A stretch of DNA of 64,000 nucleotides from SVFI01 sp045588655 (lineage in GTDB: Bacteria; Bacillota; Clostridia; Lachnospirales; Lachnospiraceae), in NCBI GenBank assembly GCA_045588655.1, contig JAZNEP010000007.1, positions 97,955-161,954 on the forward strand, in the 5' to 3' direction. The translations under genes and the position numbers were made by a program. The notes beneath the pieces are model-generated. The model was not told the origin of the DNA. It was given only the letters and a program-made list of their open reading frames with translations, and searched no databases. This document shows positions 1 through 9,265 of this stretch, one piece after another. How positions within the stretch are numbered: position 1 is the stretch's first letter; every line of letters begins with the position of its first letter.

Positions 1-541
1 TGCTGGTCTCACCGATAGTTCCTGCTGTCTTTCCGATTACCATATCATACACGTTTACAATGCCACCCTCTTTTAAAACAGCCAGCGGTGTAGCTCCTGT
101 ATAGGCATCGCAATCAAAATTGGTCATGATGGATGTAAAAGAAATCAAAAGAAAACATCTCGCACCCAGCGCCGGATTCATAAAGTTTTGACCCAATCCT
201 CCAAACAACATCTTTACCACGACAATGGCAAAGATACCACCAATCACAGCAATCCACCAAGGTGCTGCAGGTGGAAGGTTTAACGCCAAAAGTAAACCGG
301 TAACTACGGCTGATAGATCACCGATTGTACTTTTCTTCTTACATATTTTACAAAAACACCACTCGGAAAGAACCGCGGATGCTATCGTTACAAGCACAAG
401 AACCAGTGCATTTAATCCAAAATTAACCACTCCGAAAATCGTAGCAGGCATAAGCGCCACAACAACGCTGAGCATGATTTTATTCGTCGTGATTGCCGCT
501 CGAATATGCGGATTTGATGAAACTTTTCTTAAGCCACTCAT
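1..541 (-). CDS. rnfD: RnfD, ion-translocating oxidoreductase membrane subunit (partial, N-terminal part)
   Basis: This is the N-terminal ~180 residues of RnfD; the gene runs off the left edge. RnfD is an integral membrane subunit of the Rnf complex, which couples ferredoxin oxidation to NAD reduction while pumping Na+ or H+. The fragment starts MSGLRKVSSNPHIRAA and has hydrophobic helices (VVVALMPATIFGVVNFG and others). It contains YTGATPLAVLK, matching the conserved S/T-GAT site where FMN is covalently bound to the Thr. The ATG at 541 is preceded by AGGAGG (551-556), which overlaps the rnfC stop codon, so translation is probably coupled. The remaining rnf genes (usually G, E, A, B) should lie just outside the window. 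Confidence 0.93.
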   Translation of the reverse strand, partial: MSGLRKVSSNPHIRAAITTNKIMLSVVVALMPATIFGVVNFGLNALVLVLVTIASAVLSEWCFCKICKKKSTIGDLSAVVTGLLLALNLPPAAPWWIAVIGGIFAIVVVKMLFGGLGQNFMNPALGARCFLLISFTSIMTNFDCDAYTGATPLAVLKEGGIVNVYDMVIGKTAGTIGETS

Positions 542-554
542 ACTGCTTTTCCTC

Positions 555-1877
555 CTACTTTTTTCTTCTGTCTTCTAATACCATTTTTCGCATGGATTTA
601 ATTTGCTGTGTAAGCGGACGTTTGGCCGGACAAATATAGCTACAACAACCACATTCACAACACTCCATACCATTCATGGCAACAAATGCTTCTTTGTCAC
701 CGCACTCTGCTAATTTGGCAAGGCGACTTGGAACCACACGTCCCGGACACGCTTCCACACACATACCACAGTTGATACATGGTCCGGAAGGACTTGCAGA
801 TACATCGTCATGCTTTAAACATAACAGTGCAGATGCAGTTTTGGTCGTCGGAACATCCAGGTCAAAAATACCAAATCCCATCATCGGTCCACCGGAAATA
901 ATCTTTTCCGGTTCCTGCAAAAATCCACCTGCTTCTTCAATCAGTTCATGATAATTCGTACCAATACGTACACGGAAATTACGCGGGTCTGTAATTGCAT
1001 CCCCCGTCACAGTAACAATACGGTACATCAGCGGTTTATTCTCAAGAACCGCTCCATAAATTGCACAGACGGTATCCACATTATTTACTACACATCCTGC
1101 ATCCGCCGGTAACATATCTGAATTGATTGCACGTCCTGTAGCCGCATAAATCAGCTGTCTTTCTGCTCCCTGCGGATATTTGGTTTTGAGTGCTTTTACA
1201 ACAATGCGATCCTCATCCTTGGTCAGCTCTTTTAATTTTTCAATACAGTCCGGCTTGTTATCTTCCACTGCAAGAATTCCTTGGGCATTATCAAATAATG
1301 CAAGGGAACATTTAAGTCCTCCAACCACTCTCTCCGGCTCCTCTAGCATTCTGCGGTAATCCGAAGTCAGATACGGCTCACACTCCGCACAATTGACAAT
1401 CACATAATCAATTTTATCCGGCTCTTTTGGCGAAAGCTTCACATGCGTCGGGAAACCTGCACCGCCCATACCGACAACACCTGCTTCCTGTATTTTTTTA
1501 ATAATTTCTTCCTTGGAATGCTCTTCCAAAGGCTTGCATGTTCCATAGTCTACTTCATCATATTTTCCATCGTTCTCAATTACGATAGCATTTACGTTGT
1601 CACCAACAACCCCCCTTCGCGGCTCAATTGCTTTAACCGTACCCGATACAGTCGCATAAATCGGAGCCGAAACAAATCCTCCTGCTTCCGCTATCTTCTG
1701 TCCGGTTCGAACATGGTCGCCTTTTTTTACGATAGGTACCGCCGGTGCACCGATGTGTTGTGACAACGGATACACTAGATCTCCTTTCGGTAACACTTCT
1801 TTAATCGGTTTATCTTTACTGAGATCTTTTCCGTCATAGGGATGAATTCCACCAGTAAAAGTCAGTTTACCTGCCAT
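555..1877 (-). CDS. rnfC: RnfC, electron transport complex iron-sulfur/NADH-binding subunit
   Basis: RnfC is the peripheral NADH- and FMN-binding subunit of the Rnf complex. The protein (about 440 aa from the chosen start) has the RnfC N-terminal barrel (GKLTFTGGIHPYDGK), a Nqo1-like nucleotide fold (GMGGAGFPTHVKLSP), and two C-terminal 4Fe-4S motifs, CINCGMCVEACP and CCECGCCSYICP. I place the start at the ATG at 1877 (MAGKLTFTGG), not further upstream, because family homology begins there and AGAAGGG lies just before it. The gene is first in the operon and its stop overlaps the Shine-Dalgarno of rnfD. Clostridial RnfC proteins are typically about 440 aa, so it is full length. Confidence 0.95.
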   Translation of the reverse strand: MAGKLTFTGGIHPYDGKDLSKDKPIKEVLPKGDLVYPLSQHIGAPAVPIVKKGDHVRTGQKIAEAGGFVSAPIYATVSGTVKAIEPRRGVVGDNVNAIVIENDGKYDEVDYGTCKPLEEHSKEEIIKKIQEAGVVGMGGAGFPTHVKLSPKEPDKIDYVIVNCAECEPYLTSDYRRMLEEPERVVGGLKCSLALFDNAQGILAVEDNKPDCIEKLKELTKDEDRIVVKALKTKYPQGAERQLIYAATGRAINSDMLPADAGCVVNNVDTVCAIYGAVLENKPLMYRIVTVTGDAITDPRNFRVRIGTNYHELIEEAGGFLQEPEKIISGGPMMGFGIFDLDVPTTKTASALLCLKHDDVSASPSGPCINCGMCVEACPGRVVPSRLAKLAECGDKEAFVAMNGMECCECGCCSYICPAKRPLTQQIKSMRKMVLEDRRKK

Positions 1878-2037
1878 ATAGTGCCCTTCTTTCTGATATT
1901 TTTTCATGATACGCTTGGTAGTCAAAACAATCATACTCAAAATAACCTCTTCTATGCTTTTCATTTGTGCCTGATTGCTTCTCGCCATATATCATACTAT
2001 TTTTTGACTTAAATTGCTATATATTTTGCTTTTTTTA

Positions 2038-2046
2038 TGTTATGAT
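2038..2046 (+). promoter_or_regulatory. Possible extended -10 promoter for the RNase H-like gene
   Basis: TGTTATGAT has the TGnTATAAT-like extended -10 form and lies 42 bases before the ATG at 2088. No good -35 is present at 17 bp, though TTGCTA is at 2014-2019. The RBS is AAGGAG at 2074-2079. Confidence 0.35.
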
Positions 2047-2087
2047 TACGATAGCTTTTTATAAACGTTTGATAAGGAGTTTTTATC

Positions 2088-3197
2088 ATGAAAACAATTC
2101 AGACACTATTGTCACCAAAACTATGTACCTATCCCCTTTCCCTCATCGGAGAGCCGGAAGATATTCTGTTTGTTGACATTGAAACCACCGGATTTACTGC
2201 CCGCACATCCACTTTATATATGATTGGATGCATTTTTTTCGAACATGACCAGATTCACTTGATTCAGTGGTTTGCAGAAACACCGGAGGACGAAAAAAAA
2301 GTTCTCACTGCGTTTTTTCAAAAATGCCGCAGTCATCAGATTTTGATTCATTATAATGGTAACAATTTTGATCTTCCTTATATGAAGCAAAAATGTCTCC
2401 AATATCATTTGGATGAACCGTTTTCTTCCATGGATGGAATCGATATCTATAAGCGAATTATGCCATATAAAAAAATGCTCCATCTTGACAATGTAAAACA
2501 AAAGACCGTCGAGCAATTTATGGAAATTCAGCGTCAGGACAAATATAACGGCGGAGAACTCATTGATGTATATAAAGATTATCTGTCTGCGCCGTCTTCT
2601 GACAAGGCTCAGCTTTTACTCTTACACAATGCAGATGATATGAAAGGAATGTTACAGCTTCTTCCGATTCTCTCCTATGCTGATATGTTTGTACAACCAT
2701 TCCGTGTATTAAAAGTCCAGGCAAATAAATATACGGATGCAACCGGAATTCCTCAAACAGAGGTTATGATGAAAATCAAATTTCCATTCTCCTTCCCAAA
2801 ACCGATTGTTTTGACCGGAAATAACTGCCGATTTGATGGTTGTGAGAATGAAGGTAATTTGAAAGTCCCTATTCTATATGATACACTGAAATATTTTTAC
2901 AGTAATTACAGGGATTATTACTATCTCCCTGCGGAAGATGTTGCTCTTCACAAATCTGTCTCTACCTATGTGGACAAACAGTTCCGCGAGCAGGCAACAG
3001 CAGCTACCTGTTACACCAAAAAGGAAGGTGCTTTCCTCCCTCAATGGGACTTAATCTTTACACCGGTCTTTAAACGAGAATACGGCGACAAAATCTGTTA
3101 CTTTGAACTAACCGAAGAAATCAAACGTTCTCCGGAAGAATTCCGAAAATATGCTCTTCATATCATTGATATGCTGGCCCATGGTAACCGATTCTAA
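2088..3197 (+). CDS. RNase H-like (YprB-type) 3'-5' exonuclease domain protein
   Basis: A 369-aa DEDD-superfamily nuclease candidate. The N-terminal half carries VDIETTG (catalytic Asp30 and Glu32), then YNGNNFDLPY near residue 100 and HNADDMKGM near residue 180, which supply the other acidic residues of the DEDD metal site. This matches the YprB RNase H-like family (Pfam RNase_H_2). The C-terminal ~170 residues have no motif I recognise. The start is set by AAGGAG eight bases before the ATG. It stands alone on the plus strand, divergent from rnfC and convergent with cheR. Its substrate is unknown; a nucleic-acid role is inferred from the fold only. Confidence 0.8.
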   Translation: MKTIQTLLSPKLCTYPLSLIGEPEDILFVDIETTGFTARTSTLYMIGCIFFEHDQIHLIQWFAETPEDEKKVLTAFFQKCRSHQILIHYNGNNFDLPYMKQKCLQYHLDEPFSSMDGIDIYKRIMPYKKMLHLDNVKQKTVEQFMEIQRQDKYNGGELIDVYKDYLSAPSSDKAQLLLLHNADDMKGMLQLLPILSYADMFVQPFRVLKVQANKYTDATGIPQTEVMMKIKFPFSFPKPIVLTGNNCRFDGCENEGNLKVPILYDTLKYFYSNYRDYYYLPAEDVALHKSVSTYVDKQFREQATAATCYTKKEGAFLPQWDLIFTPVFKREYGDKICYFELTEEIKRSPEEFRKYALHIIDMLAHGNRF

Positions 3198-3215
3198 AAC
3201 AGATATCTTTACAAC

Positions 3216-3270
3216 AAAAAAGATAACGCCCGGACATCATTTGTCCGTCGCGTTATCCTTTTTTATTTTT
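3216..3270. terminator. Bidirectional rho-independent terminator between the RNase H-like gene and cheR
   Basis: GATAACGC (3222-3229) pairs with GCGTTATC (3250-3257), and the inner CGGAC (3231-3235) pairs with GTCCG (3243-3247). An A-run sits on the left and a T-run on the right, so the hairpin can end transcription from both converging genes. Confidence 0.88.
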
Positions 3271-3331
3271 TCGTTTCTTTTATTTTTTACTATTATTCCT
3301 ATCAGATTTATTCACAAAATCTATGTTTCCC

Positions 3332-4108
3332 TTACTCTTTTCCATAGAAAAATGAATTTTTCCGGTAATATCCCATCAATTTATAATTGATAATTTGTTC
3401 GGTACTACCAATAAACAAACATCCACCGGATTGAATTGATTTACTAAATTTCTCAAACACACTTTCTTTTGCTTCTTCTGTAAAATAGATCAACACATTT
3501 CGGCATACAATCAAGTGGCAATCTGACGGATAGGGATCTTTTAACAGATTGTGTTCTCTAAACTCAACTCTTTTCTTAATCTCATCTGAAATCTGATAAG
3601 AATTTCCGATTTTCGTAAAATATTTAGCTTTTAAATCTGCCGGAACTGATACAATACTCTTTTCCGAATACAGTCCAACTTTTGCTTTGGCTATTACCTG
3701 TTTGTCTATATCCGTAGCAATAATATGTATCTGGCTCAATGGAATATGTCTTGAAAGAGCCATTACCAGCGAGTATGGTTCATCCCCCGTAGAACAAGCT
3801 GCACTCCATATTTTTAAATTTGGACCAAACGAACGAACTAGCTCAGGAATGATCTCTTTGTCCAGATGCTCCCACTGATCCGGATTTCGATAGAACTCCG
3901 AAACATTAATTGTCAGATAGTTTACAAACTCTTCAAACCGTACTGCATCTGTCTTTAATACCTGTACATACTTATCATAGCCATTGATTCCATGCTTACT
4001 AATCAATGTATCAATTCGTCGTTTCATCTGTTTTTCTTTATATGCATTCAAATCAATTTTCGTCAGTTCATATACTGCAGTTTTAAAATATTCATAATCA
4101 TACAGCAT
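3332..4108 (-). CDS. cheR: CheR, chemotaxis protein-glutamate O-methyltransferase
   Basis: CheR methylates glutamates on chemoreceptors using S-adenosylmethionine, for sensory adaptation. The 258-aa protein has the all-alpha N-terminal domain (YDYEYFKTAVYELTKIDL, then KRRIDTLI) and a Rossmann-type SAM domain with WSAACSTGDEPYSLVM, IIATDID, and CRNVLIYF near the end, followed by LFIGSTEQI. Length is normal for the family. It has its own RBS (AGGAGGAAGCC before the ATG) and a weak sigma-A-like promoter (TTAGAT at 4171-4176, 18 bp, TATATT at 4147-4152). No cheB or other che gene is adjacent; the MCP-PilZ receptor at 48 kb is the only other chemotaxis gene here. Confidence 0.95.
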   Translation of the reverse strand: MLYDYEYFKTAVYELTKIDLNAYKEKQMKRRIDTLISKHGINGYDKYVQVLKTDAVRFEEFVNYLTINVSEFYRNPDQWEHLDKEIIPELVRSFGPNLKIWSAACSTGDEPYSLVMALSRHIPLSQIHIIATDIDKQVIAKAKVGLYSEKSIVSVPADLKAKYFTKIGNSYQISDEIKKRVEFREHNLLKDPYPSDCHLIVCRNVLIYFTEEAKESVFEKFSKSIQSGGCLFIGSTEQIINYKLMGYYRKNSFFYGKE

Positions 4109-4176
4109 TATGGCTTCCTCCTAAGAACACTAAATTTCATAAACAGAATATAGGACTCTATCTTCTTTTAATCTAA

Positions 4177-4208
4177 GAATAGACTGTATGTTCTCATACA
4201 GTCTATTC
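4177..4208 (-). terminator. Perfect 14-bp inverted repeat after rpsA, probable terminator
   Basis: GAATAGACTGTATG (4177-4190) and its exact complement (4195-4208) form a 14-bp stem with a 4-base loop. On the minus strand it follows the rpsA stop. The downstream T content is weak (TTAGATT), so termination is likely but not textbook. Confidence 0.6.
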
Positions 4209-4241
4209 AATATTAAATATACTTCAATATATCATATCTCT

Positions 4242-5414
4242 TTATTCAGTTGCTTCCTCAGCACTCTCTGCTGCAATCACTGCATCAATATCAACGGAGA
4301 CAACATCCGCATCTTCCTCTGTTTCTACAACAGCCTCTGTTTCCTCTTCTTCTACCGGGTCCGGAGCAAGGAGAGCTTTCATGCTTAAGCTGATCTTCTT
4401 GTCTTCTGCATTGTAATCTACTACTTTTGCTGTCACAGCATCACCAACTTTTAAAACATCAGAAGGTTTTTCGATATGCTCTTTGGAAATCTGTGATACA
4501 TGGAGAAGTGCATCTACACCCGGCTCTAACTCAACGAAAGCACCAAAGTCTGTCATACGAGCAACTGTACCTTCTACTACGTTACCAACTGCATACTTGC
4601 TGTCAGCATCTTTCCATGGGTTTGTATCATCAAATTTAAGACTAAGTGCAATCTTTGTTCCATCGATTTCTTTAATGAGACATTTTACTGTGTCACCAAC
4701 TTTAAATACTTTTTTCGGATTTTCAACACGTCCCCATGACATTTCTGAAATATGAAGGAGACCATCTGCACCACCAAGATCGATGAATACACCAAAGTCT
4801 GTTACGTTCTTTACAGAACCTTCTACTACATCGCCTACACTGATTTTTTCAAAAAGCTCTTTCTGAGCTTCTAATTTTTTAGCAACCATAAGCTGTTTGC
4901 GATCACCGATATAACGTCTTCTCTTTGGATTGTACTCGCTGATTACAAACTCGATTTCCTGTCCTGCATACTTAGAAAGATCTTTTTCGTATACATTTGA
5001 AACAAGGCTTGCAGGAATAAAGATTCTTACTTCGTCAACTACAACTCCAAGACCACCTTCAAGTACCTGTGAAACCTTAGCTGTAAGAACTTCTTTGTTA
5101 TTGAACGCCTCTTCAATTCTCTTGTTTCCTTTTTCAAGAGCAAGTCTCTTGTAAGAAAGGATAACCTGTCCTTCGCCATCATTTACTTTGATGACTTTTA
5201 CTTCCATCTTGTCGCCAGTCTTGAGCACTGTTGTAAGATCAACATTTGGCTCATTCGTGTATTCGTTTCTTGCAAGAACACCGTCTGATTTGTATCCGAT
5301 ATTCAGAATCGCTTCATCAGCTTTCACATCGATTACTGTGCCTTCGACTACCTCTCCATTATGAATTGTTTTTAATGATTCTTCTAACATTTGTTCAAAA
5401 GTTAATTCTGACAT
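4242..5414 (-). CDS. rpsA: Ribosomal protein S1 homolog, four S1 domains
   Basis: A 390-aa protein with four S1 RNA-binding domains (approximate residues 14-85, 100-165, 185-255, 270-340). Repeats three and four are the most canonical (VVEGSVKNVTDFGVFIDLG and VVEGTVARMTDFGAFVEL). A Glu-rich tail closes it. S1 proteins bind mRNA at the ribosome; the short four-domain form is usual in Firmicutes. I choose the ATG at 5414 (MSELTFEQ) because GGAGG sits at 5424-5428. That start lies inside the end of ispH, giving a 20-base overlap. In many Clostridia IspH and S1 are one fused polypeptide; here they are separate but overlapping. Confidence 0.95.
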   Translation of the reverse strand: MSELTFEQMLEESLKTIHNGEVVEGTVIDVKADEAILNIGYKSDGVLARNEYTNEPNVDLTTVLKTGDKMEVKVIKVNDGEGQVILSYKRLALEKGNKRIEEAFNNKEVLTAKVSQVLEGGLGVVVDEVRIFIPASLVSNVYEKDLSKYAGQEIEFVISEYNPKRRRYIGDRKQLMVAKKLEAQKELFEKISVGDVVEGSVKNVTDFGVFIDLGGADGLLHISEMSWGRVENPKKVFKVGDTVKCLIKEIDGTKIALSLKFDDTNPWKDADSKYAVGNVVEGTVARMTDFGAFVELEPGVDALLHVSQISKEHIEKPSDVLKVGDAVTAKVVDYNAEDKKISLSMKALLAPDPVEEEETEAVVETEEDADVVSVDIDAVIAAESAEEATE

Positions 5415-6243
5415 AATTTTGAACCTCCTCAATAATATTATTCGGGGTAGACGCCCCAGCGGTAATTCCCACCAGTTTTGCCGATTTAGGTAGTTCTAAA
5501 TGCAAGTCCTCCAGTGTCTGTATGAAATACGTGTTCTCACATTCCTTTTTGCAGATTTCATATAGTTTCCGCGTATTGGAACTATGAGTACCGCCAATCA
5601 CGATCATAACATCGACTCGGGATGCAATATTCCGTGCCTCTGTCTGACGTTCTTCTGTTGCGTTACAGATTGTATTCACAACAATTATATCATAACCTTT
5701 TTTCTGAAAAATTTCAACTAAATCTTGAAATTTATTGTAATTAAATGTCGTTTGTGATACGATACATATTTTTTCATTTTTTGAAGCTATAAAATCCTCT
5801 GCTTCCTGTGCTGTTTCGATTACTGTAGGCTTACTTACCGACCAACCGCATATCCCTTTTACTTCCGGATGCTTCGGATCTCCGATAATCACAATCCGAT
5901 ATCCTTCCATACTTTTTTCTTCCACAATTCTATGAATTTTTTTCACGAACGGACAAGTCGCATCCACACATCGAAGCCCTTGCTTTTCAATTTGTTCACA
6001 TACTTTTTTTTCTACACCATGTGAACGAATGACAACGGTTCCCTCTTTCAGTTTTTCCACAGACTCATCTTCATCAAGGACTACCACGCCTTTTTTTTCA
6101 AGATCTTTTACTACTTCCTCATTGTGAATGATGGGACCATATGTGTAAATGCGATCAACCGAATCAATTTGCTCATATACCGTATCCACAGCACGTTTCA
6201 CTCCAAAACAAAAACCTGCAGATTTGGCCAGTATTACTTCCAT
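5395..6243 (-). CDS. ispH: 4-hydroxy-3-methylbut-2-enyl diphosphate reductase (IspH)
   Basis: IspH is the last enzyme of the MEP isoprenoid pathway, reducing HMBPP to IPP and DMAPP with a 4Fe-4S cluster. The three cluster cysteines are visible: Cys12 (SAGFCFGV), Cys97 (VDATCPFV) and Cys193 (VNTICNAT). The substrate-binding His41 (PIIHNEEV), His124 (HPEVKG) and the TNAT-like segment also match. Length (282 aa) is normal. It starts four bases after the cmk stop and its end overlaps rpsA, so cmk, ispH and rpsA are almost surely one transcript. This order is characteristic of Clostridia. Confidence 0.97.
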   Translation of the reverse strand: MEVILAKSAGFCFGVKRAVDTVYEQIDSVDRIYTYGPIIHNEEVVKDLEKKGVVVLDEDESVEKLKEGTVVIRSHGVEKKVCEQIEKQGLRCVDATCPFVKKIHRIVEEKSMEGYRIVIIGDPKHPEVKGICGWSVSKPTVIETAQEAEDFIASKNEKICIVSQTTFNYNKFQDLVEIFQKKGYDIIVVNTICNATEERQTEARNIASRVDVMIVIGGTHSSNTRKLYEICKKECENTYFIQTLEDLHLELPKSAKLVGITAGASTPNNIIEEVQNYVRINF

Positions 6244-6247
6244 ACAA

Positions 6248-6919
6248 TTAATTTCCCTTCTTCTCTTTTACAAGAGCACAGATTTTGCTTACTACTTCAT
6301 CGATTGTCATATCAGAAGAATCTACCAAAATTGCATCCTCTGCCTGCTTCAGCGGCGAATGTTCTCTTGTCATGTCTCTCTGGTCTCTTTCTTTGATATC
6401 TGCCTCAATTTTCTCCAATTTATATGAGATTCCTTTTGCCTCCAGTTCCTTGTGACGACGCATTGCACGTACACGCGTGGACGCAGTCAGATAAATTTTC
6501 AGCTGTGCATTCGGAAGTACACAGGTCCCGATATCACGCCCGTCCATAATCACATCCGTAGACTCTGCCAGCTTTTTTTGTATTTCTACCATTTTTTCAC
6601 GAACAATTGGATTGGCTGAACTGACAGATGCCATATTTCCTACTTCTTCTGTACGAATTAAATCATTTACATTTTCACCATTCAAACGTACAATCTGTTC
6701 GCCGTTTTCATATGCCAGCGTAATATCCGCACCCTGACAACGTTCACCAATGGCATTATGATTGTCACCGCTCACTTTTTTTCTTAACAGATATAGTGCC
6801 ATCGCGCGATACATTGCCCCGGTATCTACATATACAAATCCAAGCTCTTTTGCTATCTTTTTGGCAATTGTACTTTTTCCCGCTCCTGCCGGTCCGTCTA
6901 CTGCTACATTAAAACTCAT
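6248..6919 (-). CDS. cmk: Cytidylate kinase
   Basis: Cmk phosphorylates CMP and dCMP. The protein (about 223 aa) has the P-loop GPAGAGKST at its start, YVDTGAMYRA for nucleotide binding, the lid segment MDGRDIGT, and RDQRDMTRE near the C-terminus, all typical of bacterial CMP kinases. The ATG at 6919 (MSFNVAVDG) is favoured over the GTG two codons upstream because GGCGGAG is five bases before it. It heads cmk-ispH-rpsA; the long AT-rich spacer to the yhiN-like gene contains no clear terminator, so read-through from upstream is possible. Confidence 0.96.
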   Translation of the reverse strand: MSFNVAVDGPAGAGKSTIAKKIAKELGFVYVDTGAMYRAMALYLLRKKVSGDNHNAIGERCQGADITLAYENGEQIVRLNGENVNDLIRTEEVGNMASVSSANPIVREKMVEIQKKLAESTDVIMDGRDIGTCVLPNAQLKIYLTASTRVRAMRRHKELEAKGISYKLEKIEADIKERDQRDMTREHSPLKQAEDAILVDSSDMTIDEVVSKICALVKEKKGN

Positions 6920-7029
6920 TTTCACTCCGCCTTTCTTTTATTTTTTTATTTTATATTTTTTGCATTTTTATACATTTTTTAATTCGTATTATTTCGTATT
7001 TATTATTTTTATTACTCTATTGGTATTGG

Positions 7030-8319
7030 CTACATATTGCATCCTGCAAGATACCCGGTTGACCATGCAATCTGTAAATTAAATCCGCCTGTCAAAGCAT
7101 CCACATCCATGCACTCTCCCGCAAAAAACAGTCCTTCGATTTTTTTTGATTGCATCGTGGATGGATTGATTTCCTTTATACTGACTCCCCCCTGCGTGAT
7201 AATTGCCTCTTTAAACTCTGTCGTACCACATAGTGTGATCGGAACTTGTTTTAGCAGCGTCCCAAAAGCAAGTCTCTCTGTCTTGGTTAATTCATTTACT
7301 TTCTTTTCCGGAGAGATTCCCGACAAACTTATCATAACCGGAATCAGTCTTGCAGGCAATAAATCTGAAAGAGCATTTTTAAATTGTTTTTTATTTGCAT
7401 GCTCAAAATCACGTAACAGACGTTTATCCAGCTGTTCCTGCGTAAGCGCTGGCTTTAAATCAAGCGTAAGTATAAGCTCTCCCTTTTCCATTTTTTTTAC
7501 AATCTTACTACTGGCACTCAACATCAGAGGTCCGCTGACCCCAAAATGTGTAAACAGCATTTCTCCGAATCCTTCATACAAAACTTTTTTTCCTTGTTTT
7601 ATCTTTGCGGATACATTACGAAGCGAAAGCCCCATAAGCTCATGACACCATGTCTCCTTCGTTTTGAGGGGAACAAGTGCAGGATATAACTCTGTCACCT
7701 TATGCCCTGCTTTTTCTGCCATTCTAAGTCCGCTTCCGTTTGCACCGGTCAGCGGATACGAGACACCCCCTGTTGCTATCAAAACACTGTCAGCTATTTT
7801 TTTGCTTCCGTCAGCCAGCTTTATTCCTTTACATTTTCCAATATAGCCTTTTCCTGCTTTTCCACGCTCTTGTACTTCTTCTGTATCAGAATTTTCAATA
7901 GTTTCAGAAACTAAAATTTCTTTTACCGGACTGTTTAAATTGATATCAATTCCAAGTCTTCTCATTTCGTATTCCAGTGCCCTAATCACATCCGATGAAT
8001 GGTCACTTTGTGGAAACACACGATTTCCACGCTCTGTTTTTAAGCGAACACCAAGCTCTTCAAAAAACTCCATGCATGACTGTGGGGTAAAATCATAAAA
8101 TGCACTGTATAAAAATTTCGGATTCGAAATCACATTGGCTAACAATTCCTCACAGTCGCAATTGTTTGTTACGTTACAGCGCCCTTTCCCTGTGATAAAC
8201 AACTTTTTTCCAAGCTTTTCATTTTGCTCATACAAGGAAACCCGGTTTCCGTTTCTTGCAGCATAGATGGCCGCCATCATCCCTGCCGGACCACCGCCGA
8301 CTACGATAACATTTTTCAT
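7030..8319 (-). CDS. HI0933/YhiN-family FAD-dependent oxidoreductase
   Basis: A 429-aa flavoprotein of the HI0933-like family, also annotated as aminoacetone oxidase family FAD-binding enzyme. The N-terminus has the Rossmann dinucleotide motif (VVGGGPAGMMAA) and LGKKLFITGKGRCNVTN, a family hallmark. A second FAD-contact motif is VLIATGGVSYPLTGANG, and the C-terminus carries GLFFAGECMDVDALTGGFN. Physiological substrate is not established for most members. The upstream rpiR gene ends five bases away, so they are probably cotranscribed. Confidence 0.92.
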   Translation of the reverse strand: MKNVIVVGGGPAGMMAAIYAARNGNRVSLYEQNEKLGKKLFITGKGRCNVTNNCDCEELLANVISNPKFLYSAFYDFTPQSCMEFFEELGVRLKTERGNRVFPQSDHSSDVIRALEYEMRRLGIDINLNSPVKEILVSETIENSDTEEVQERGKAGKGYIGKCKGIKLADGSKKIADSVLIATGGVSYPLTGANGSGLRMAEKAGHKVTELYPALVPLKTKETWCHELMGLSLRNVSAKIKQGKKVLYEGFGEMLFTHFGVSGPLMLSASSKIVKKMEKGELILTLDLKPALTQEQLDKRLLRDFEHANKKQFKNALSDLLPARLIPVMISLSGISPEKKVNELTKTERLAFGTLLKQVPITLCGTTEFKEAIITQGGVSIKEINPSTMQSKKIEGLFFAGECMDVDALTGGFNLQIAWSTGYLAGCNM

Positions 8320-8323
8320 ATAT

Positions 8324-9244
8324 TTACGATTCCTTCTTTAGCGAATTGTCCAGCATCGGTTCGTCATCAATAAAATTAATTTCATCGTTTAGATACACTT
8401 GATAATCCCCCCATACTCTTTCCAGTTCCTTTAGATTATCTCTTGTCTGATCCGGTGCTTTCACACAAAGAGCCACCACCAGTGCATTAATCAGGCTAAG
8501 CGGCGCCACAAGAGAATCTACAATAGAAAGCATATCACTTCTTGCAAGAAGATTGCAAGAAGAATAGAGCGACATCGGTGAATGCGCTGTATCTGTAATA
8601 GAAATCACTTTCGCATTTCTGTCTCTTGCAAATTCCATCGCTTTTAACGTTCTCATGGAATATCTAGGAAAACTAATACCGATGACCACATCTTCTTCAC
8701 TTACGCGTATCATCTGTTCAAATAATTCTGTCATTGAAGTGGTACGGAGCATAATGATATCTCCCCTTATCATGGAAAGATAGAACCCTAAAAAGTTGGC
8801 CAGCGGTTCACAGCTTCTAAGCCCAATTATATAGACGTGTTTTGCCGACAAAATTGAGTTAACCGCCAATTCAAACGCAGCCGGATCCAAATGATGCATG
8901 GTATCTGTGATTTTGTCAATATCTGCCTGAAGAATGGACATCACAAGCTCTGCCTGTGAGCTGTTTGCATACTTTACTCCAACTTTCTGTACACTACTCC
9001 ACTTTCCTTGCACCCATTCTTCCAATGCTTTCTGTAATTCAGGATAACCATTATAACCCAGCACGGACGCAAAGCGTACCACTGTTGATTCACTTACACC
9101 AATCTCGGTGCCAAGTTTAGCCGCCGTCATAAATACAGCGCTATCATAATGCTCTGTAATAAAGGACGCAATTTTCTTTTGTCCCTTGCTGAGCTTATCA
9201 TATTTCATTTCTATTCTGCTGATAATGTCAACTGTCTTTTTCAT
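8324..9244 (-). CDS. MurR/RpiR-family transcriptional regulator
   Basis: A 306-aa regulator with an N-terminal RpiR helix-turn-helix (about residues 1-77, including LGTEIGVSESTVVRFA) and a C-terminal SIS sugar-phosphate-binding domain (about 125-260, with HVYIIGLRSCEPLANFLG and VVIGISFPRYSMRTL). RpiR proteins typically sense phosphosugars. I use the ATG at 9244 because GAGGAT lies just upstream, while the TTG two codons earlier abuts the RBS. It sits between the TetR gene and the flavoprotein gene; no sugar gene is adjacent, so its target is not evident. Confidence 0.93.
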   Translation of the reverse strand: MKKTVDIISRIEMKYDKLSKGQKKIASFITEHYDSAVFMTAAKLGTEIGVSESTVVRFASVLGYNGYPELQKALEEWVQGKWSSVQKVGVKYANSSQAELVMSILQADIDKITDTMHHLDPAAFELAVNSILSAKHVYIIGLRSCEPLANFLGFYLSMIRGDIIMLRTTSMTELFEQMIRVSEEDVVIGISFPRYSMRTLKAMEFARDRNAKVISITDTAHSPMSLYSSCNLLARSDMLSIVDSLVAPLSLINALVVALCVKAPDQTRDNLKELERVWGDYQVYLNDEINFIDDEPMLDNSLKKES

Positions 9245-9265
9245 ATCCAAATCCTCATATCACTG

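Noticed and set aside
225..578. Plus-strand open frame opposite rnfD
   Set aside because: It is the antisense of rnfD and rnfC, without RBS or family similarity.
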